From Apiospora phragmitis (Eukaryota > Ascomycota > Sordariomycetes > Amphisphaeriales > Apiosporaceae): 64,000 bases of DNA. Position 1 is the first letter of the stretch. Each line of letters begins with the position of its first letter. Positions 35,194-47,771 of the stretch are shown in pieces. The translations under genes were made by a program, and so were the position numbers. The stretch covers positions 992,001 through 1,056,000 of the forward strand of contig JAQQWL010000016.1 of the NCBI GenBank assembly GCA_038363925.1, read 5' to 3'. Below the pieces are notes generated by a model, which worked only from the letters and a program-made list of their open reading frames with translations, was not told the origin of the DNA and searched no databases.

Positions 35194-36118
35194 TCAAGAC
35201 GCCCTAAGTGCGGCTCTCTCCCTCCGCCTTTGGGCCACTCTTGCTTTTGCCGCTGCCGCACGCTCGCTCGTCATTGCTGAAGTCGTCCTGTATACCTGTG
35301 CCTGTGCTGCCGAGTCTGACGCATTCGCCTTGATTATCTCGTTTTCTTTCCGGAGGTCTGCGTTCTCTTTCTTCAACGTAGTGACTTCCCTCGTGAGCCG
35401 CGCCACTTTCTCTCTCGGCCGCTTGCCGTGCCCTTTCCGCCGCCCGGCTTTCCGCATCCTCGCGTTCTCTGCTGCTTGCACTGGCAACACTGGTAGTCCT
35501 CGTCAATGCTGGTCTCTTCTGTGCCTGCTTGATCTCTTCGTCCTTCAGCCGGACCTGCCGCTCCAGCTCTTTGACCCGTTCCTGTAGTTCCGTGTTCTCG
35601 ATGTCTTTTTGTTGTGCGTACATTCGCGAGAGATGTTTGTGCTTGACCAGCTTGGACATCTCCTCCCTCGCATCGTCGTGGTATTTGGTGAACTGTGTCT
35701 TCCAATACCGCCCCGAATTGGACTTGGGTTCGTTTAGGTCGATTGTGACATCTGCGGGATCCTCATCCTCCCAGTCTTCATCGGACATGTCCTCATCCTT
35801 TTTGGGTGCCGGGGGTTTCGAAGGTGACTGCGCGGCAGCATCGTTCTGTTTGTGTTGGATCTCGTAGCCAAACGAGACTCGCTTCCGGCGTGAGGTGGCG
35901 GTTCCCGGAGTCATAAGGATGCCGGTAGGTTTCGGAGGTGATTTCGGAGGTGATCTGGGTCTGTTGTCTGCAAGTTCTGCAAGTAGACGTGGTGGGCGTG
36001 TGACTGTGGATGTGGTTGTGGCAGGCGCTGGTGTGCCGAAGATCGCATGCCTTACAGCGCGGGCAGCGAAGATTGGTGCAGGTGTGTCAGGGGCATCGAG
36101 CTGTGTGGTATCTGACAT
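35194..36118 (-). CDS. Spindle pole body-associated Cut12-like coiled-coil protein
   Basis: About 308 residues starting MSDTTQLDAPDTPAPIFAAR. The block TGILMTPGTATSRRKRVSFG (a Ser/Thr-Pro-rich motif near residue 70), and the later GRYWKTQFTKYHDDAREEMS with a long coiled coil beyond, are characteristic of the Cut12/SnaD-type spindle pole body proteins of filamentous fungi. Fission yeast Cut12 controls mitotic activation at the pole. A break of one inserted base or two missing bases at about 35408-35418, in a GA repeat, shifts the frame. The coiled coil continues as VARLTREVTTLKKENADLRK in the second frame and ends at 35194, instead of the earlier stop at 35204 in the first frame. The ATG at 36118 is chosen over a TTG-like upstream extension. 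Confidence 0.6.
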
Positions 36119-37001
36119 GATGGTGGTTTTTGTCAGCATCCTACCCAAAACACAACAAACAAGCAACACCATAGCCAGGCGCGACGGGACTTACCAGCAT
36201 CTTCAGGCTGTCTTGGGGCGTCAGACGCGCCCGTCGCGGTCTGGTAGCCCCTCTTAATGGCCCAACCCAGCATTGGCACAGAAGTTTGAGCAAGATTGGT
36301 CCTTGGAGTGTGTCGCGAAAGCCTGATGTGTACAGTCTGTCACTCTTGAATGTAATTATCAAGCTTCTGTTGTTGAATGGCGGGTTGTTAGCAATCTGGC
36401 CTGGCCTGGTGAACGGACGCGGTTATTCAGGGTTCAATTAAGTGACCTCAGCGGTGTTTTTATTTACTTCTTACCGCTTTAGGGGCTCAATTGAACCTCT
36501 TTTCCGCTGCACTCGATTGGAACAAGCCATCGCAAAATCTGTACATACTATGAGACACCTGCACATTCAATCCATGCACTGAGATCTCATTGGTGCAGTC
36601 CAATGTAGCAGCGCAATTGATGCATGTATTACAAAAGTAGCCACCAATTCATTGTGTTCCTCGGGAGGCTCCTTACCATTGTCAACTTTGTCGTCTCGGC
36701 TGCCACCTATGAAAAACAAAGGAACCGGAAACAGCACAAGTCACAATACTTTCCATTGAGTTGTCTACATTCCCTGATTGTATCGATCATGGCGTGTTCA
36801 TATTACAGTAACATGTGTGGCCAAGTCAGCGAGTGCATCATTATATGCCACTCACAAGATAAATAAGAAAAAGAACGAAACAGGAAGTATCAGTGCCTAT
36901 TACCCTTTATATGTATGAATATACAGCACCACATGACCTTGTAAGTCTTTACCCTCGCTGCATATACCTTGCCACCCAAGGCAGCCGACGACTGATTGAC
37001 A
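36119..37001. other. Divergent promoter region (Cut12-like / degenerate kinase)
   Basis: About 880 bp with only small frames; an 80-codon frame at 36624-36866 has no recognisable content. Confidence 0.4.
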
Positions 37002-39052
37002 ATGGCCAGGTACGACGAGCCTGGGTCCGACTCCGGGTCGGACTTCGACTACACCGAGGATGCCATGTTCCCCCACAACCTCCCCACGGTAGACTGGGAG
37101 TCGGTCAAGGAGCAGGTCGAGGGCATGCGCGATGATGCGCAGGCGCGGCTGGAGCAATACCAGGCCGACGAGCGGCGGCGGCAAAGGGTGCGGTGCGACG
37201 CCCTCATCAGCCGCTTCGACCGTGCGCGGCAGACCCCGCGGTTCCGGCACGACCGGCGGGTCGCCAGGCGGCACCGCGAGGTCTGCGACTACTTCGAGTT
37301 CCGGCATCGTTTCCGCTACCTGAAGACGATGCGCGGCGTGCGGCCCAACGCGGGCGGCGGCGGCGCCAGCCTGTTCGCCGAGCTCGAGGGTACTGTCGGC
37401 CGCGGGGCAGTCGAGAAGCGCCGCGTGGTCGTCAAGTTCGGAGAGGATATCATGAGGATGGAGGACGAGATTTATACTCTGAGCGACCTGGCCAAGCTCG
37501 AGCATGTGGTGAATGTGGTTCATCTGGATGATGAAGAGATGAGGCTGAACATAAATTTCCATCTCCAAGATGAAGAGGATTCGGAGGACGAGGAGAGGGA
37601 GGGTGAGGAAGAGGGCGAAGGAGAGGGCGAAGGGAATCACGTAGTACACTACGAAGAGGAGGAGCGAGTTGTAGGCCAGCAGCCTTCTTCGCTTTTGGGC
37701 TCTATTCTGAACCACCCCTTCTGGAGTCCGAATCCAATCATGCTTGACCAAGACAACGCGCCTGGACCGAGACTACCATCACGGCCTACTCTGGTGCTCG
37801 AGTACATGGAGTCGGGCAACCTCCATGAGTTCCGGAAGAGGATGAAGGAAGCGGGTGTAAACCCTTCCAACCGGTTTCTCTGGCGGGTGATGCTGTGCCG
37901 TGAGTCAATTTCCGTTGCTTGTGTCTGCTTTGTTGCTTAACCTGAAGCCGAACCTCTCTCTGACTGAAAGAAACCCCCATTTATAGTGTTGCGCGCCTGC
38001 GCTGGCTTGGCGTACTTTGAGCTCCTTCCAGAAGGTCATGAAGTGGTGATCAAAGGGCAAGCACCAGGGACTCTGGCCCATGGATCCCTCGACCTGTCAC
38101 AACTGCTCATCGGATCGCTCACGCCCGGCGACGATGACCACGAAATCGTGCCGATGCTCAAGATGTGCGGCTTCGGGATGCCGAAGAGAAGGCGATAGAA
38201 GGCAGCGGAATAAGGAAAACCAAATAGCCATGGGAAGAGTAAGAAAACTGAACCACATCCCTCCCGCAGCCCATAGGTGAATATCGACCTAGTTCACTAA
38301 CGACTTTATCGCACTTCATGAATAGATCATCCAAACCCTCGCAGTGCCCTCCAGCGAAGCGGCTGACCAACAAGCGGACGGCCTGATTCCCCTGGATCGC
38401 TACGACGTGGCAATCGCCCCGGGCCAGGAGATCCGTTCCTTGTCCACGGCGACTTCATGAACTCCCTACACGTAGGGTCGAACCTCAAGCGCTTCGTCAG
38501 CATACTCATGGCCGAGAGGAAGGAGCACATGTGGACGCTGGGTGGGCTGCTACGACGGGCCATTGCCTTGAGCCGGCTTTCCCCGGAGCAGAATTATCCC
38601 GGGGACGGCCGGGTGCTCCCGCCGAGACGAACGAGGCCGTTGCTCGGTTCGTCCAGGACTACATGTTCGATGCGTCTACCAGTCCACCGCCATTCGGGAC
38701 GACGGACGGCGCGGACGACACCGCATCTGAGCTGGGCCCGTTGTCCAGGATATTTGAAACGACCTTCGGCGGCTTGTTTGGGACTGGTAGAAATCAGGGG
38801 CCGGGTGGCTTCGACCCGGCATCTTTCGAAATACCCGATCTACGCGTGGAGCCATTGCCACCTGGATTTGTGCCGCCCGATGCAGATCGCGAAGTTGAAG
38901 ACGCAGCGGTTGGTATCGTGAGAGACAATGTTGTTTGGCCCCTTCGCAACCGCAGAAGGCAAAGAAGGCGAAGAGCTCGACCTTGGGGGAACGTAGAGTT
39001 GGTCACGCCATATTGTACTACATTGGTGATATATATACATCCGAGCTTATAG
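37002..39052 (+). CDS. Degenerate protein-kinase-like protein
   Basis: Exon 1 37002-37899, intron to 37986, then a second part whose structure beyond about 38200 is not settled. The N-terminus is basic and helical. A kinase-like fold follows: KRRVVVKFGEDI (candidate Lys), a long acidic insert (about residues 185-215), and the hinge PTLVLEYMESGNLHEF. The position of the catalytic loop reads HGSLDLSQLLIG (Ser for the catalytic Asp) and that of DFG reads CGFGDAE (Gly for Asp), so catalysis is doubtful. One-base breaks lie near 38173-38180 and 38614-38620, both in G or C runs. A further intron is likely around 38225-38327 because the frame closes there. The C-terminal part (ETNEAVARFVQDYMFDAST) has no known domain. 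Role unknown. Confidence 0.6.
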
Positions 39053-39175
39053 GCGATATAGCCAATTAAAACAACATATTATCGCTCGGTATTGTTACTT
39101 ATATATTCTGATTTCGTTCCTATGCTATCCACGAAGTCCTCATAAGCTGTAGCATTCGTCCCTCGCCGCTCTCGA

Positions 39176-42100
39176 CTACGCGCCCAAGTCGTAATATATG
39201 CCGTTCATGGTCCTGAAATTATAGACCCCCGCATCACGGCTCCCATTCTTGGTCTGCCATTCGGTCCTCCACGAAAGGAGAAGGTCATGTATCTCTCTGA
39301 GATACTTGCGCTCTGCCATATTGACCATTTGCTCGGCTTTGCGCCAGCTATCAGCGTCGGACAACAGAGTTTTCCGGAGTAGCTCAAGAACTGTATCTGA
39401 CGTCTCCACTGCCACGACAGGTCCCTCGAGGCAGTTCCAATGCATTCTTGCCATACAGGCTTGGGCCTGTTCGACAACGGCAAGACGATTGAATTTCTTT
39501 GATTTGGTGTTGGCCACCAGAACTGCCACTTCCTGCTCCGTATTCACGGGGAATCCATCTTCGACAGTAGCAGTACTCGAGCCGACGTTCGCCGGGCGTA
39601 TCGCGCTTTTATGGCTGCGCTCGCGCTCGCGCTCACGCATTTCGCCCCTTAGCCAGCCCATGAGCTGTGAAGTCGGCATATCGACATCGGCAACATCCTT
39701 GCGGTCCATGGTCTTGACCTTGAGGAGGTCCTGTTTAATGATAATCATCCATGAATACGTCTCGTCGCGATATTTCTTTTGCAAGTCTTCAGGAGACCGA
39801 GAGTCACACGCCAGTTCGGCACTGACGCCGCCTCTAATCAAGGTTCCCACCAGTTCGACGCCAGCACTGCGCAGTAGGGCAGGGTCGAAACTTGCAACAA
39901 GAGCTTCGCACTATACGGAGTCAGCAATGGAAAACTTGAAGCAAGGCATTTGTATGAACTTACTCTTTTGGCATTGAAGATGCCCTGTGTTTCTGCTTCT
40001 GCTTTCTTCATAAAGGACTTGCTGCTTCCGGCGGTTTTGGGTATCCTCGCCAGCTTTTCCCATGAAAGACTGAACCCGACAGCATGATGCTGCTCGTTTT
40101 GGTTTCCGAGTTTGGGGCGATGCTCCCTGATTAAGCTGTCATATCGTCCACCCGCTGCAAAGACGTCTCGGAACTTCTTGTCGTAAACACACTGGAAGAG
40201 GATGCCACCTCGGAAGAAATCTTCCCTGAAGCTGCTTAAAGGATTGATGTAGATCTTGTTGTGGACGCCTAGACGCTTCGCATAAGATATAACGTCCTTC
40301 AAATGAGCAACAGTTGACTGTGCCTTGTCGAACGTATTACTCCCATCAAACAATATCTTGAGCTTCGTGAATGCCTTGACGGGGGTATCTAATAACCGAA
40401 GTCAGAAATCAAGCAGCATGCCAGGGTTCTAAGTGTTCACATACCTCGAAAGTCGAATTTCTGTAGCTCGTCAATGCTGGTAGCCGACAAGCCCAACGCA
40501 CGCAGCTCTGTACGTATCTTCGACCATGTCCACGAATGTATGTTCAGTTTGGTCATCGACTCTGCCGCCACTTTCCTCAGGTTGTCATCCACTTCACAAA
40601 AATCGAATATCAGCTGCAAAAGGTCGGAGTGGCTGACATGAAAACACATCTGGTTCAGCGAAGGAAATGCGTCAACGATGTCATCCAGGACCATTATTGC
40701 CTGTGCCTCCTTGAGTGCAAGGTCAAGTGTGTCTGTAGAGACAATGTCGAAGCAAACTTCGCTGTACATCAGGGGTTGACCGCCGCCGCTCCTCTCACGG
40801 AAGATCTTGTCAAACGCAAATGACCTGGGCACAACGGATGAACCTGTGTGCTTTGCAAGTGTTCTCGCATGCCCCAACATGAGATCATATGGCATCTGAA
40901 GTACTGTGCCGCTACGGTCGAGCATTTCGACCACTGGCTGAGAGTAATGAGAGGATCGAGGGTACAGAGGGTTTCTGGAAGCTTCAAGAGCCCCGTGACG
41001 GCGGAAGATTGATATCAGCTCGTCCTTGACTACCCCTTGGTACAAGAGTTCAAGGGACGACGGGTTTGGTGTGGACATGTCCCAAGTGTAGTCCTTGCTT
41101 TTCTCCGTCGTGACCGAAAATAGTGTCGACACTGTCTTCTGATAATGGGGGGACATCGGGTCGGATATCTCTGCCAGAGTACGTTGTATTGTCTCACTTT
41201 CTTCGGCCATGGGCAACTTGCCGCTGCGCAACAGCTCAGAGCTCGTGGGTCGGTCTTTTGGATTATGTGTAACAAGAGAGAGAATGACTTCAGTCTGCGT
41301 CTTGTCTGCTGGTTTGAAGTCAGATGGAAGACTGGGCGGCTGTCCTCGCAAATCATTCAAGACAGTCCACCTCTCGTGACCGAGCATGGGTTTATAAGAC
41401 ATCTCGAAGAAGACAATACCCAATGCGTACATCTTGATGGTCGTTAGTAACTACGATGGGAAGGTGCGACAGCATGCTTACATCTATTTTCCGAGAGTCC
41501 TCGATATTGCTACGCTCGAGCTCGGGTGCAAGATAGATGGCCGTTCCAACGTTGCTCATTTTGTTGGAGTCCTGCGAGCCGATGAGACCTTTGTTGCCGT
41601 TGATGTGACCGCTCGTGGCGAGACCAAAATCTCCAATTTTTACGTGAGCAACGCCGTCAGCTCCGACACTGATGAAGATGTTTTCCGGTTTCAAATCACG
41701 GTGCACGAGATTGTGGAGGCTATGAATATGAACGATGCCTTCCACAATCTCACGAAACAGTCGCCAGACCTCCTTCGTATTAAGATGAAGGCCTTGAGAT
41801 ATCAGATCTCGAAGAGTCTAAACCCCTAGCTGGTAAGCAAGTACATCTGAAAGCATTCACTGGTCAAGAGACATGTCGAGGGAGGCTTACTCTTTTTTCG
41901 CAGTACTCCATAAGTATGTACAGAACGTTTTTGTACGAGGCTTGGTGGCTCCGTGTTCGTCTCAACGAGCCGGGCAATTGGTCTTCATTGGTAGAGTCAT
42001 TATCACCCGAGGCGGAATCGAGCTCATCTGAGTCGTCATCATCTGAATCTTCTTCCTCATCGCTGTCCTCTTCATCTGTAAGGTCGTCGTCGTCCGAGTC

Positions 42101-44223
42101 GCTATCAGAAGCCTCGAAATTAAAATCACCTGCCGCATTGGTTGAAGACATGAAATCCAACCCCCCCGTGCTGGTGGCAAACTGAATGTCAATGCCATCT
42201 GACTCTGCAGTTCCGTCGTCCTGCGTTTGAGGCCCTTCAGTTGACGAGTCGCCGTCAGTCTCGTACGTATCTATTGGTACTCGTTCAATCCAAGCATCGT
42301 AATAACGAACGATTGCTGGTGACTCAGCCGGGAGAGGGTCATGACTTCCTTGAGCGTGGTAGTCAAAGTACGAGATGCACGCTGCGAGATCTTTTTTATT
42401 GCGTAAATTTGACCATCAATCTTCTTACGTGCCTTTACCACCTCACCAAACCCGCCTTTTCCCAGACGGCCTTCTTCAGAGAAGTCATTGGCGAATCTTG
42501 AGAAAGATGGGGCGGCACTGACAGAGTCAAGGCGTCTTCTGGAGAAACCGGGAGGCATCGGAGCCAAGGTCTGGGCTGAAGAGTGAAAGCCTATGGACTC
42601 CTCCACCAGTATCGGTGCGTCCGTGGCGAGGAACTCGCTCGACCTTAGGTCGGCCGCTCGGGGGCGTCGTGATGCGTCGGCTTTGAAGAATTTGGATACC
42701 AACTCGTGCAGAGAGTTGGATAAGGAGAGCGTCTCCATGAGCATTGCGGGCGCCTCGTACTTCTCGAATACGTCTAGCCCGAACACCATCTGCAAGAACA
42801 CAATCCCAAAATCCCAAACGTCGGTCTTGTGGTTCAGTGATGCCGCACTCCCCGCCACTTCGGGTGGGAGCCAGTAGACCGATTTCGCCGAGCTCAGCGA
42901 GGACTTGGTACGTGACTTGCTACAGATGGCATGCAGTTCTCGTTGGTAAGCCACGTCGGCAAGTTTTGGTACATAGTTCCGCGAATCTTCCCTGCAAAGC
43001 AAGATATTTGCCGGATGTATGTCACCATGAACCAGTCCCTGACTGTGCAGATACTCCAATGCAGACAGTAAGTCTGTCGTCCAAGCACGGACTGTTCCAG
43101 GGGGCAGCGGTCCTCTGCGTTCCAGGTCTTCATCGAGAGACCCACGGTCTGCAAGAGGCATCAAAACGCGCACAATACGGTCATTCGATCTGCTATCGTC
43201 GTCGTCTTCCTCATCTTCAGACACCTGATCAATGCGAAAGTCGATGAGCTGCAAAATATTCTGATGTGACAGCTTCTGAACGGATCGGAGTTTGCTCTCC
43301 AAGGATGACATCCGCTTCTTGAATTGCACCACCTCATTAGAACCTGGTTTCAATTCCGCCTCCTTCAGAGCCAGAATTGTGCAGTCCAGGTTGCTCGGTC
43401 GAACTGTGTAGACTGTGGTGACCGTCCCCTGGCGGGCGTCGTACTTTCCTACGACAGTATTGAAGTGCAATTCGTTTCCGGATGAGTCGGTTAATTTGCA
43501 AGTCCCGTCAAAGACCACTCGATTACCCTCGTTCTGCTGCGAATTTTCTGGCAGGAAGCTAGGCGTTCTAGGGTGGCTCTTCTGGCGTGATTTCTTGTGG
43601 CTTTCCTTCTTCCTCCTCATTTCCTCGTCGATCATTTGCTGCATGACCCGTTCCTCCTCCTGGGTAGCCTCCTGCTTCTTGCGGGCATCTTCTTCCTCCT
43701 GCTCGCGGGCTTGCCTGGCTAATTCCTCTTCGTGTGCAGCCCTCTCTTCTTCCAGAGAAGGCTGCTCCAGCCCCTGTGCCTTGGCCAGGGCAGCATCCTC
43801 GAGGTACTCCTGTATCCCTTCTGCCAGTTCATGGATCATAGGCTCACCTTGACCTTGCGCTGCAAGTTCCCTGGGCCTCTTCTCGATGAACTTCTGGATT
43901 TTGAAGAGGGTAGAGTCGCTCAAGTTGGTGTCATCCTTGAGACTCAGAAGTGGTGGGGATTTGGGATAAGTTGCCGTCAAGACCACGCCCAGGGTGACGG
44001 TGAAGTCCTGGTTGGAGAGGGCCTTGATGCGGATATCAAACGAAGGCTCGGCGCGCTGCCAAGCGGCGTTGGCGGCCTTGTGTTCAGTGAAGTCGACGCC
44101 ATCTTCGTATATGGCCTTCAAAACCAGGATCTCCTCCTGCTGGGAGTCAATATACTGAGATCTGGGCCCGGGGCCTGCAGGTGGGCTAGTGGGGTTCGAT
44201 TCTTTGGTTTTCCAGGGAGACAT
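39176..44223 (-). CDS. GCN2: eIF2-alpha kinase GCN2 (CPC3)
   Basis: Exons 41891-44223, 41482-41817, 40445-41432, 39964-40388 and 39176-39910 give about 1,605 residues, near the Neurospora CPC3 size. Domains in order: RWD (about 25-150, QQEEILVLKAIYEDG), a charged linker, the pseudokinase (HGDIHPANILL), and the active kinase with GKGGFGEVV, an acidic insert (DSDSDDDDLTDEEDSDEEED), HRDLKPENIFIS and GDFGLA. A histidyl-tRNA-synthetase-like domain (FDKIFRERSGGG, later FAAGGRYDSLI) and a C-terminal ribosome/dimer region follow. It senses uncharged tRNA and phosphorylates eIF2-alpha, which starts general amino-acid control. One one-base frame break at about 42311-42320 lies between LSRLSH and AIVRYYDAWIE; without correction the frame ends at 42271. 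A 4-bp gap to no other gene: its promoter side is free to 44780. Confidence 0.93.
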
Positions 44224-44779
44224 GTTGACTAGTTCACGATCGTCCTATGCTGACAAAACGACGGAAGACCACAGCACAAGCTGCGGGCCTCTTACTGGAT
44301 GAATGATGACATCCTGTGTATGACTGCGGTTTTTGGGTAAATGTGAATTGACTTTGGGATGCAACTTTTTTTTTTCTTGGAAAGTTTACCGTCAATAGTT
44401 CTCGATCTCAGCTCTGCATTACTTAGACGCAGCTATGGTGGGGTTCAGAGTGCGTGGCGGTCACGGTGCAACGAGCCGCCGATACCGACACCAAATGATA
44501 GGTAAGGGATAGTGCCCATTAGCTATTAGTGTACCCCGGGTATCCACTGCCATTGGTGTGCTGGCCGCCAACTTCCAAGTTTGAGATGCCCCAAGTTGAA
44601 CATCGAGATGGCAACTGGCATCGGAATCCTACGAATTAGTATTACTTGCAGATGACATAGGTGAAGTAAGGTGTTCCCTCCATAAGTCACTTGTAAAGCG
44701 AATCACTACCTAGATGAACAGTCATCCTAATCGCAACCCCTTTTATTACTGACCCCGGTAGACACAAATGCCTCCTCCA
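44224..44779. other. GCN2 promoter region
   Basis: No coding signal. GCN2 and the next gene are both on the minus strand, so this holds the GCN2 promoter and the neighbour's 3' UTR. Confidence 0.4.
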
Positions 44780-45352
44780 TCACTGCCTATGCTCCCCCTT
44801 CTTCCACCCGTCCACCTCGTCCTCTGCCACCGCAGCCCACGCACTGAGGGGATCAGCCCAAATCTCCCAGCGCCCCAGCTTCCTACCCTGCCCTTCCCAT
44901 CCGCTCAGCACGTACGCGAACTTCTCGTCCCAGCTGCGGCCCGTCCTGACGCTCTCGAACCGGCCCTTGCCCACGACGCAGACCTGGTTCCGCGCCTCGT
45001 CCACCACGAAGCCCTCGGGGCCCGGAAAGCTGTCCGGGCTCAGGTGCATCTTGAGCGTGTCGGCCAGTACCGCGAAGTATTCCTCGCATGCCGGCCCGCC
45101 CGTGAAGGACTTCCCTAGAAACGGTAGCTGTTTTGTCGCCCACGAAGGGCCGTGTTCGTGGATGGTGGGCCTAGAGCTTCCGTCTTCTGAAGAGTCCGGA
45201 ATGAAGAACTCGGAGAGAAGCTCCTTAGGCGAAGGTGGTGAGATGAGGGCCTGGCAGAAGGCATGCGCGCGGCTGCGCAGAACGGAGCTGCGATCAGCAG
45301 TTGTCTCTTTGGCCGTGTCTGCGTGGCCTTTCTGAACGGAACTGGAGATCAT
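44780..45352 (-). CDS. Small NTF2/SnoaL-like protein
   Basis: An intronless frame of 190 residues. The arrangement of an N-terminal helix pair (RSRAHAFCQALISPPS), a loop with HEHGPSWATKQLPFLG, a helix, and three beta strands (GFVVDEARNQVCVVGKGRFE, FAYVLSGW, GRWEIWADPLSAW) matches the NTF2-like cone fold of fungal SnoaL-like proteins. It has no signal peptide or membrane segment. Some members of this fold are polyketide cyclases or dehydratases, others only bind small molecules, so the function cannot be inferred. The frame is clean and the start is the first ATG after an upstream stop. Confidence 0.6.
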   Translation of the reverse strand: MISSSVQKGHADTAKETTADRSSVLRSRAHAFCQALISPPSPKELLSEFFIPDSSEDGSSRPTIHEHGPSWATKQLPFLGKSFTGGPACEEYFAVLADTLKMHLSPDSFPGPEGFVVDEARNQVCVVGKGRFESVRTGRSWDEKFAYVLSGWEGQGRKLGRWEIWADPLSAWAAVAEDEVDGWKKGEHRQ

Positions 45353-45897
45353 CTTGTCGTTTTCTGTTCCGGGCGAATGAATGTGATTTTGACTTTGCTA
45401 GGTTGGTAGGTAAGGAGTTTTTGGTACAGCAGTATTGAGAATATGGTCCTCGTGTTTTTTGTTGGAGATGGGCTCAGGCACGACCAAACGTTGCGACTGG
45501 CCACTTGCATACGAATGACATCATTAGATATGCCCATGGGGGGATTCTTACCAACAAACAGACATCACGACCAAACAACAGACTTTCCTGCTGACGAACC
45601 CATAACGACTACCATCATTGTGCCCAAAACTTACTTAGCGGAATGCCCGGCCTTGTATCCCGTGTATTCTCCGTGAAGCCCCGGCTTACGGCCGGGACCG
45701 TGCGGCATCCCAATATACTGCCCACCAATCGCTCAGAAACAGTAGGTCTTAGCGTTGTCACAATGTGTAAGTAACTACAAGATTCCGAGATAACTTTTAT
45801 TTAGTTACCATCGGTAATTCTTTTCCAGATGCAATTAAGGTATATTGTCTGTCGCATTCAGTGGTTCACACAGTTTACTAAAGAAACAGCTCCCCTT
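45353..45897. other. Intergenic region
   Basis: Promoter of the NTF2-like gene and 3' end of the next gene; only small unsupported frames. Confidence 0.4.
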
Positions 45898-46614
45898 TTA
45901 CTCAAACTTCTCCTCTTTCTCTGCAGGTCTGTCAAGCTTCTCAGACTGTTCCGAACCATGATCCTCTTTGATGATATCGGCTTTCTCCTCTTCCTTCTTC
46001 AGCTCGTCCAGCAGCTCGGCCTGTCTAGCCAGGAGCTCGTTGACGCTGTAGGCAACCGGCCGGGCGAGATCGTGGTGCACCCGGCGTCTGATATCGAGGG
46101 TGTCGAGTTTGATTTTCGACACCTTCCCATCCCGCTTTGCCAGCGTCATCTTGGCTCCCCACTCGACGTTCACAGCCCGGACCCGCTCGGCTTGTTGTTC
46201 TAGGGCTCGCAGGATGCCGTCCTGCCGCTCGCGGTACTGCTCCTGGACGAGGTGGTCCGGCCCCTGTGTAGTGACGGCCTGTCTCGCCTTCAGCTCGACG
46301 TGCTTGAAGTTGTCCTGGATGCGTGCGTGCGTCTCGAGCTGGTCCCTGGTGGGCACGATGCGCTCGCGGTTCCACCGGGTGTACGTGTCGGACCACTCCT
46401 GCCAGAGTGCCGTTCGGATCTCCTTGCACGCCCGGCAGAAGTCGCTGTCGCGGGGCCGGCGCAGGTCTACACGCACGTGAACCCGGTACGTGAAGACGTC
46501 GCAGGCGGGCTCGTGGTCGTAGCGCTGCGGTCTTCGGCAGTAGTCCGTCTTCATGGCCGTGCCCTCGGGGTCACGATGGCCGCAGTGGTATCCGACATAG
46601 TTCTTGACGCACAT
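45898..46614 (-). CDS. Uncharacterised coiled-coil protein with Cys/His N-terminus
   Basis: A 238-residue intronless frame starting MCVKNYVGYHCGHRDPEG. The N-terminal 60-70 residues hold several Cys and His (CxxxxxxxxCGH, then YC, PACD, FCRAC) that could bind a metal. The rest is a charged helical region with predicted coiled coil and an acidic C-terminus (EEEKADIIKEDHGSEQSEK). No family is recognised; small Cys-containing proteins with such a start are common in filamentous ascomycetes. The ATG at 46614 is preferred over one 11 codons upstream because the Cys motif starts there. Confidence 0.6.
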   Translation of the reverse strand: MCVKNYVGYHCGHRDPEGTAMKTDYCRRPQRYDHEPACDVFTYRVHVRVDLRRPRDSDFCRACKEIRTALWQEWSDTYTRWNRERIVPTRDQLETHARIQDNFKHVELKARQAVTTQGPDHLVQEQYRERQDGILRALEQQAERVRAVNVEWGAKMTLAKRDGKVSKIKLDTLDIRRRVHHDLARPVAYSVNELLARQAELLDELKKEEEKADIIKEDHGSEQSEKLDRPAEKEEKFE

Positions 46615-47771
46615 GTTTGAGAGATGCAGCAGGCCGAGACTTCGCAAATGGCGGACACGTCGTCGTCGTCGTCACGTGTTTGGACGTGTTTGGTAGATAG
46701 ATCTCAGGTGGTTCTGGTGGCTGAAGTAGTTCAGGGGTAGATCACGGTTGACTCAGGAGGACTTTGGTGCAGTTATGGTGAAGGCCGGCCGCATGAGAAG
46801 TGGTTTCTGCGGACTAAAAAGCGAAAAAACGTTGCTGCAAAGCGGCATGGGACAGGAATCAGGTCTTGGTGCTGTTTGCTCTGTGTAGACTAACAACCCT
46901 TTGTCAGTCACCAGCGTTCGTGTTGACGACTCACAGTGAGCTGACAACGACTAGAGCAATGTAATTTCTACATCAGCATGGCTGCGTTACTACTATGCGG
47001 GCTAAAACATCTTTCAAGCAAAATCATTGAATGGACGCAGAAGCTTCCGGATTGATAAAGCAGAAAATAGAACGTATTCCTGGAGTTAAGATCACTTGGC
47101 CGGGACACGATGGGCATGACCTTGAAGCCCGGCTGTAGTACCATGGCGGTGAAACGGTGTATCTCTTTGCACTGATAAAGATTTTCATTTCATCCTACAA
47201 AGTGTCAACTGTGTATTCGAAAGTTCACCCTCAGACATGTGTATCAAGCACCTGACAAATCTCTTTTAGTATTTATATCCAATAGAAAATAGCCCCCAAA
47301 GGATTCCAGCGAGTCGTACCATACATACAATGGACGATCCTTTCACTTCAATGGTCTCCAGGTTAACAAGTCGGCTTCAATACTTACTTGCCTTTCCACC
47401 ATTGAGCAATCAACTTGATAGAACACCGGCAAGAAACAAGAGTGGATGGACTAGAAATTTGCAATGGAAACATCAAGAGTAAATACACAGTTCTAGATAC
47501 AGCCCCTATTAAGGCCACCAGGCAGCAAAGATTGGGAACCCCAAGGCTGAGGGTGATTCGAAACTACTAGTATTCTACTTGACAAGTGCAAGTGATGGCC
47601 AAAATATTACACTGGCCAAATCTACGCTTGAAACATTATTCATCTGAAATAAAACCCTTGATCTCTTTTGGACCTGGCATATCCCCAAACTCCGGACACC
47701 AGTATCATGCAACTCTCATCATACATCATGGCCCAAGAATAACAATAAGGAAGGACCCCTAATCAGGATCA
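46615..47771. other. Intergenic region upstream of the coiled-coil gene
   Basis: About 1.15 kb without supported coding. It includes the 3' UTR of POL3 on the right side. Confidence 0.45.
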
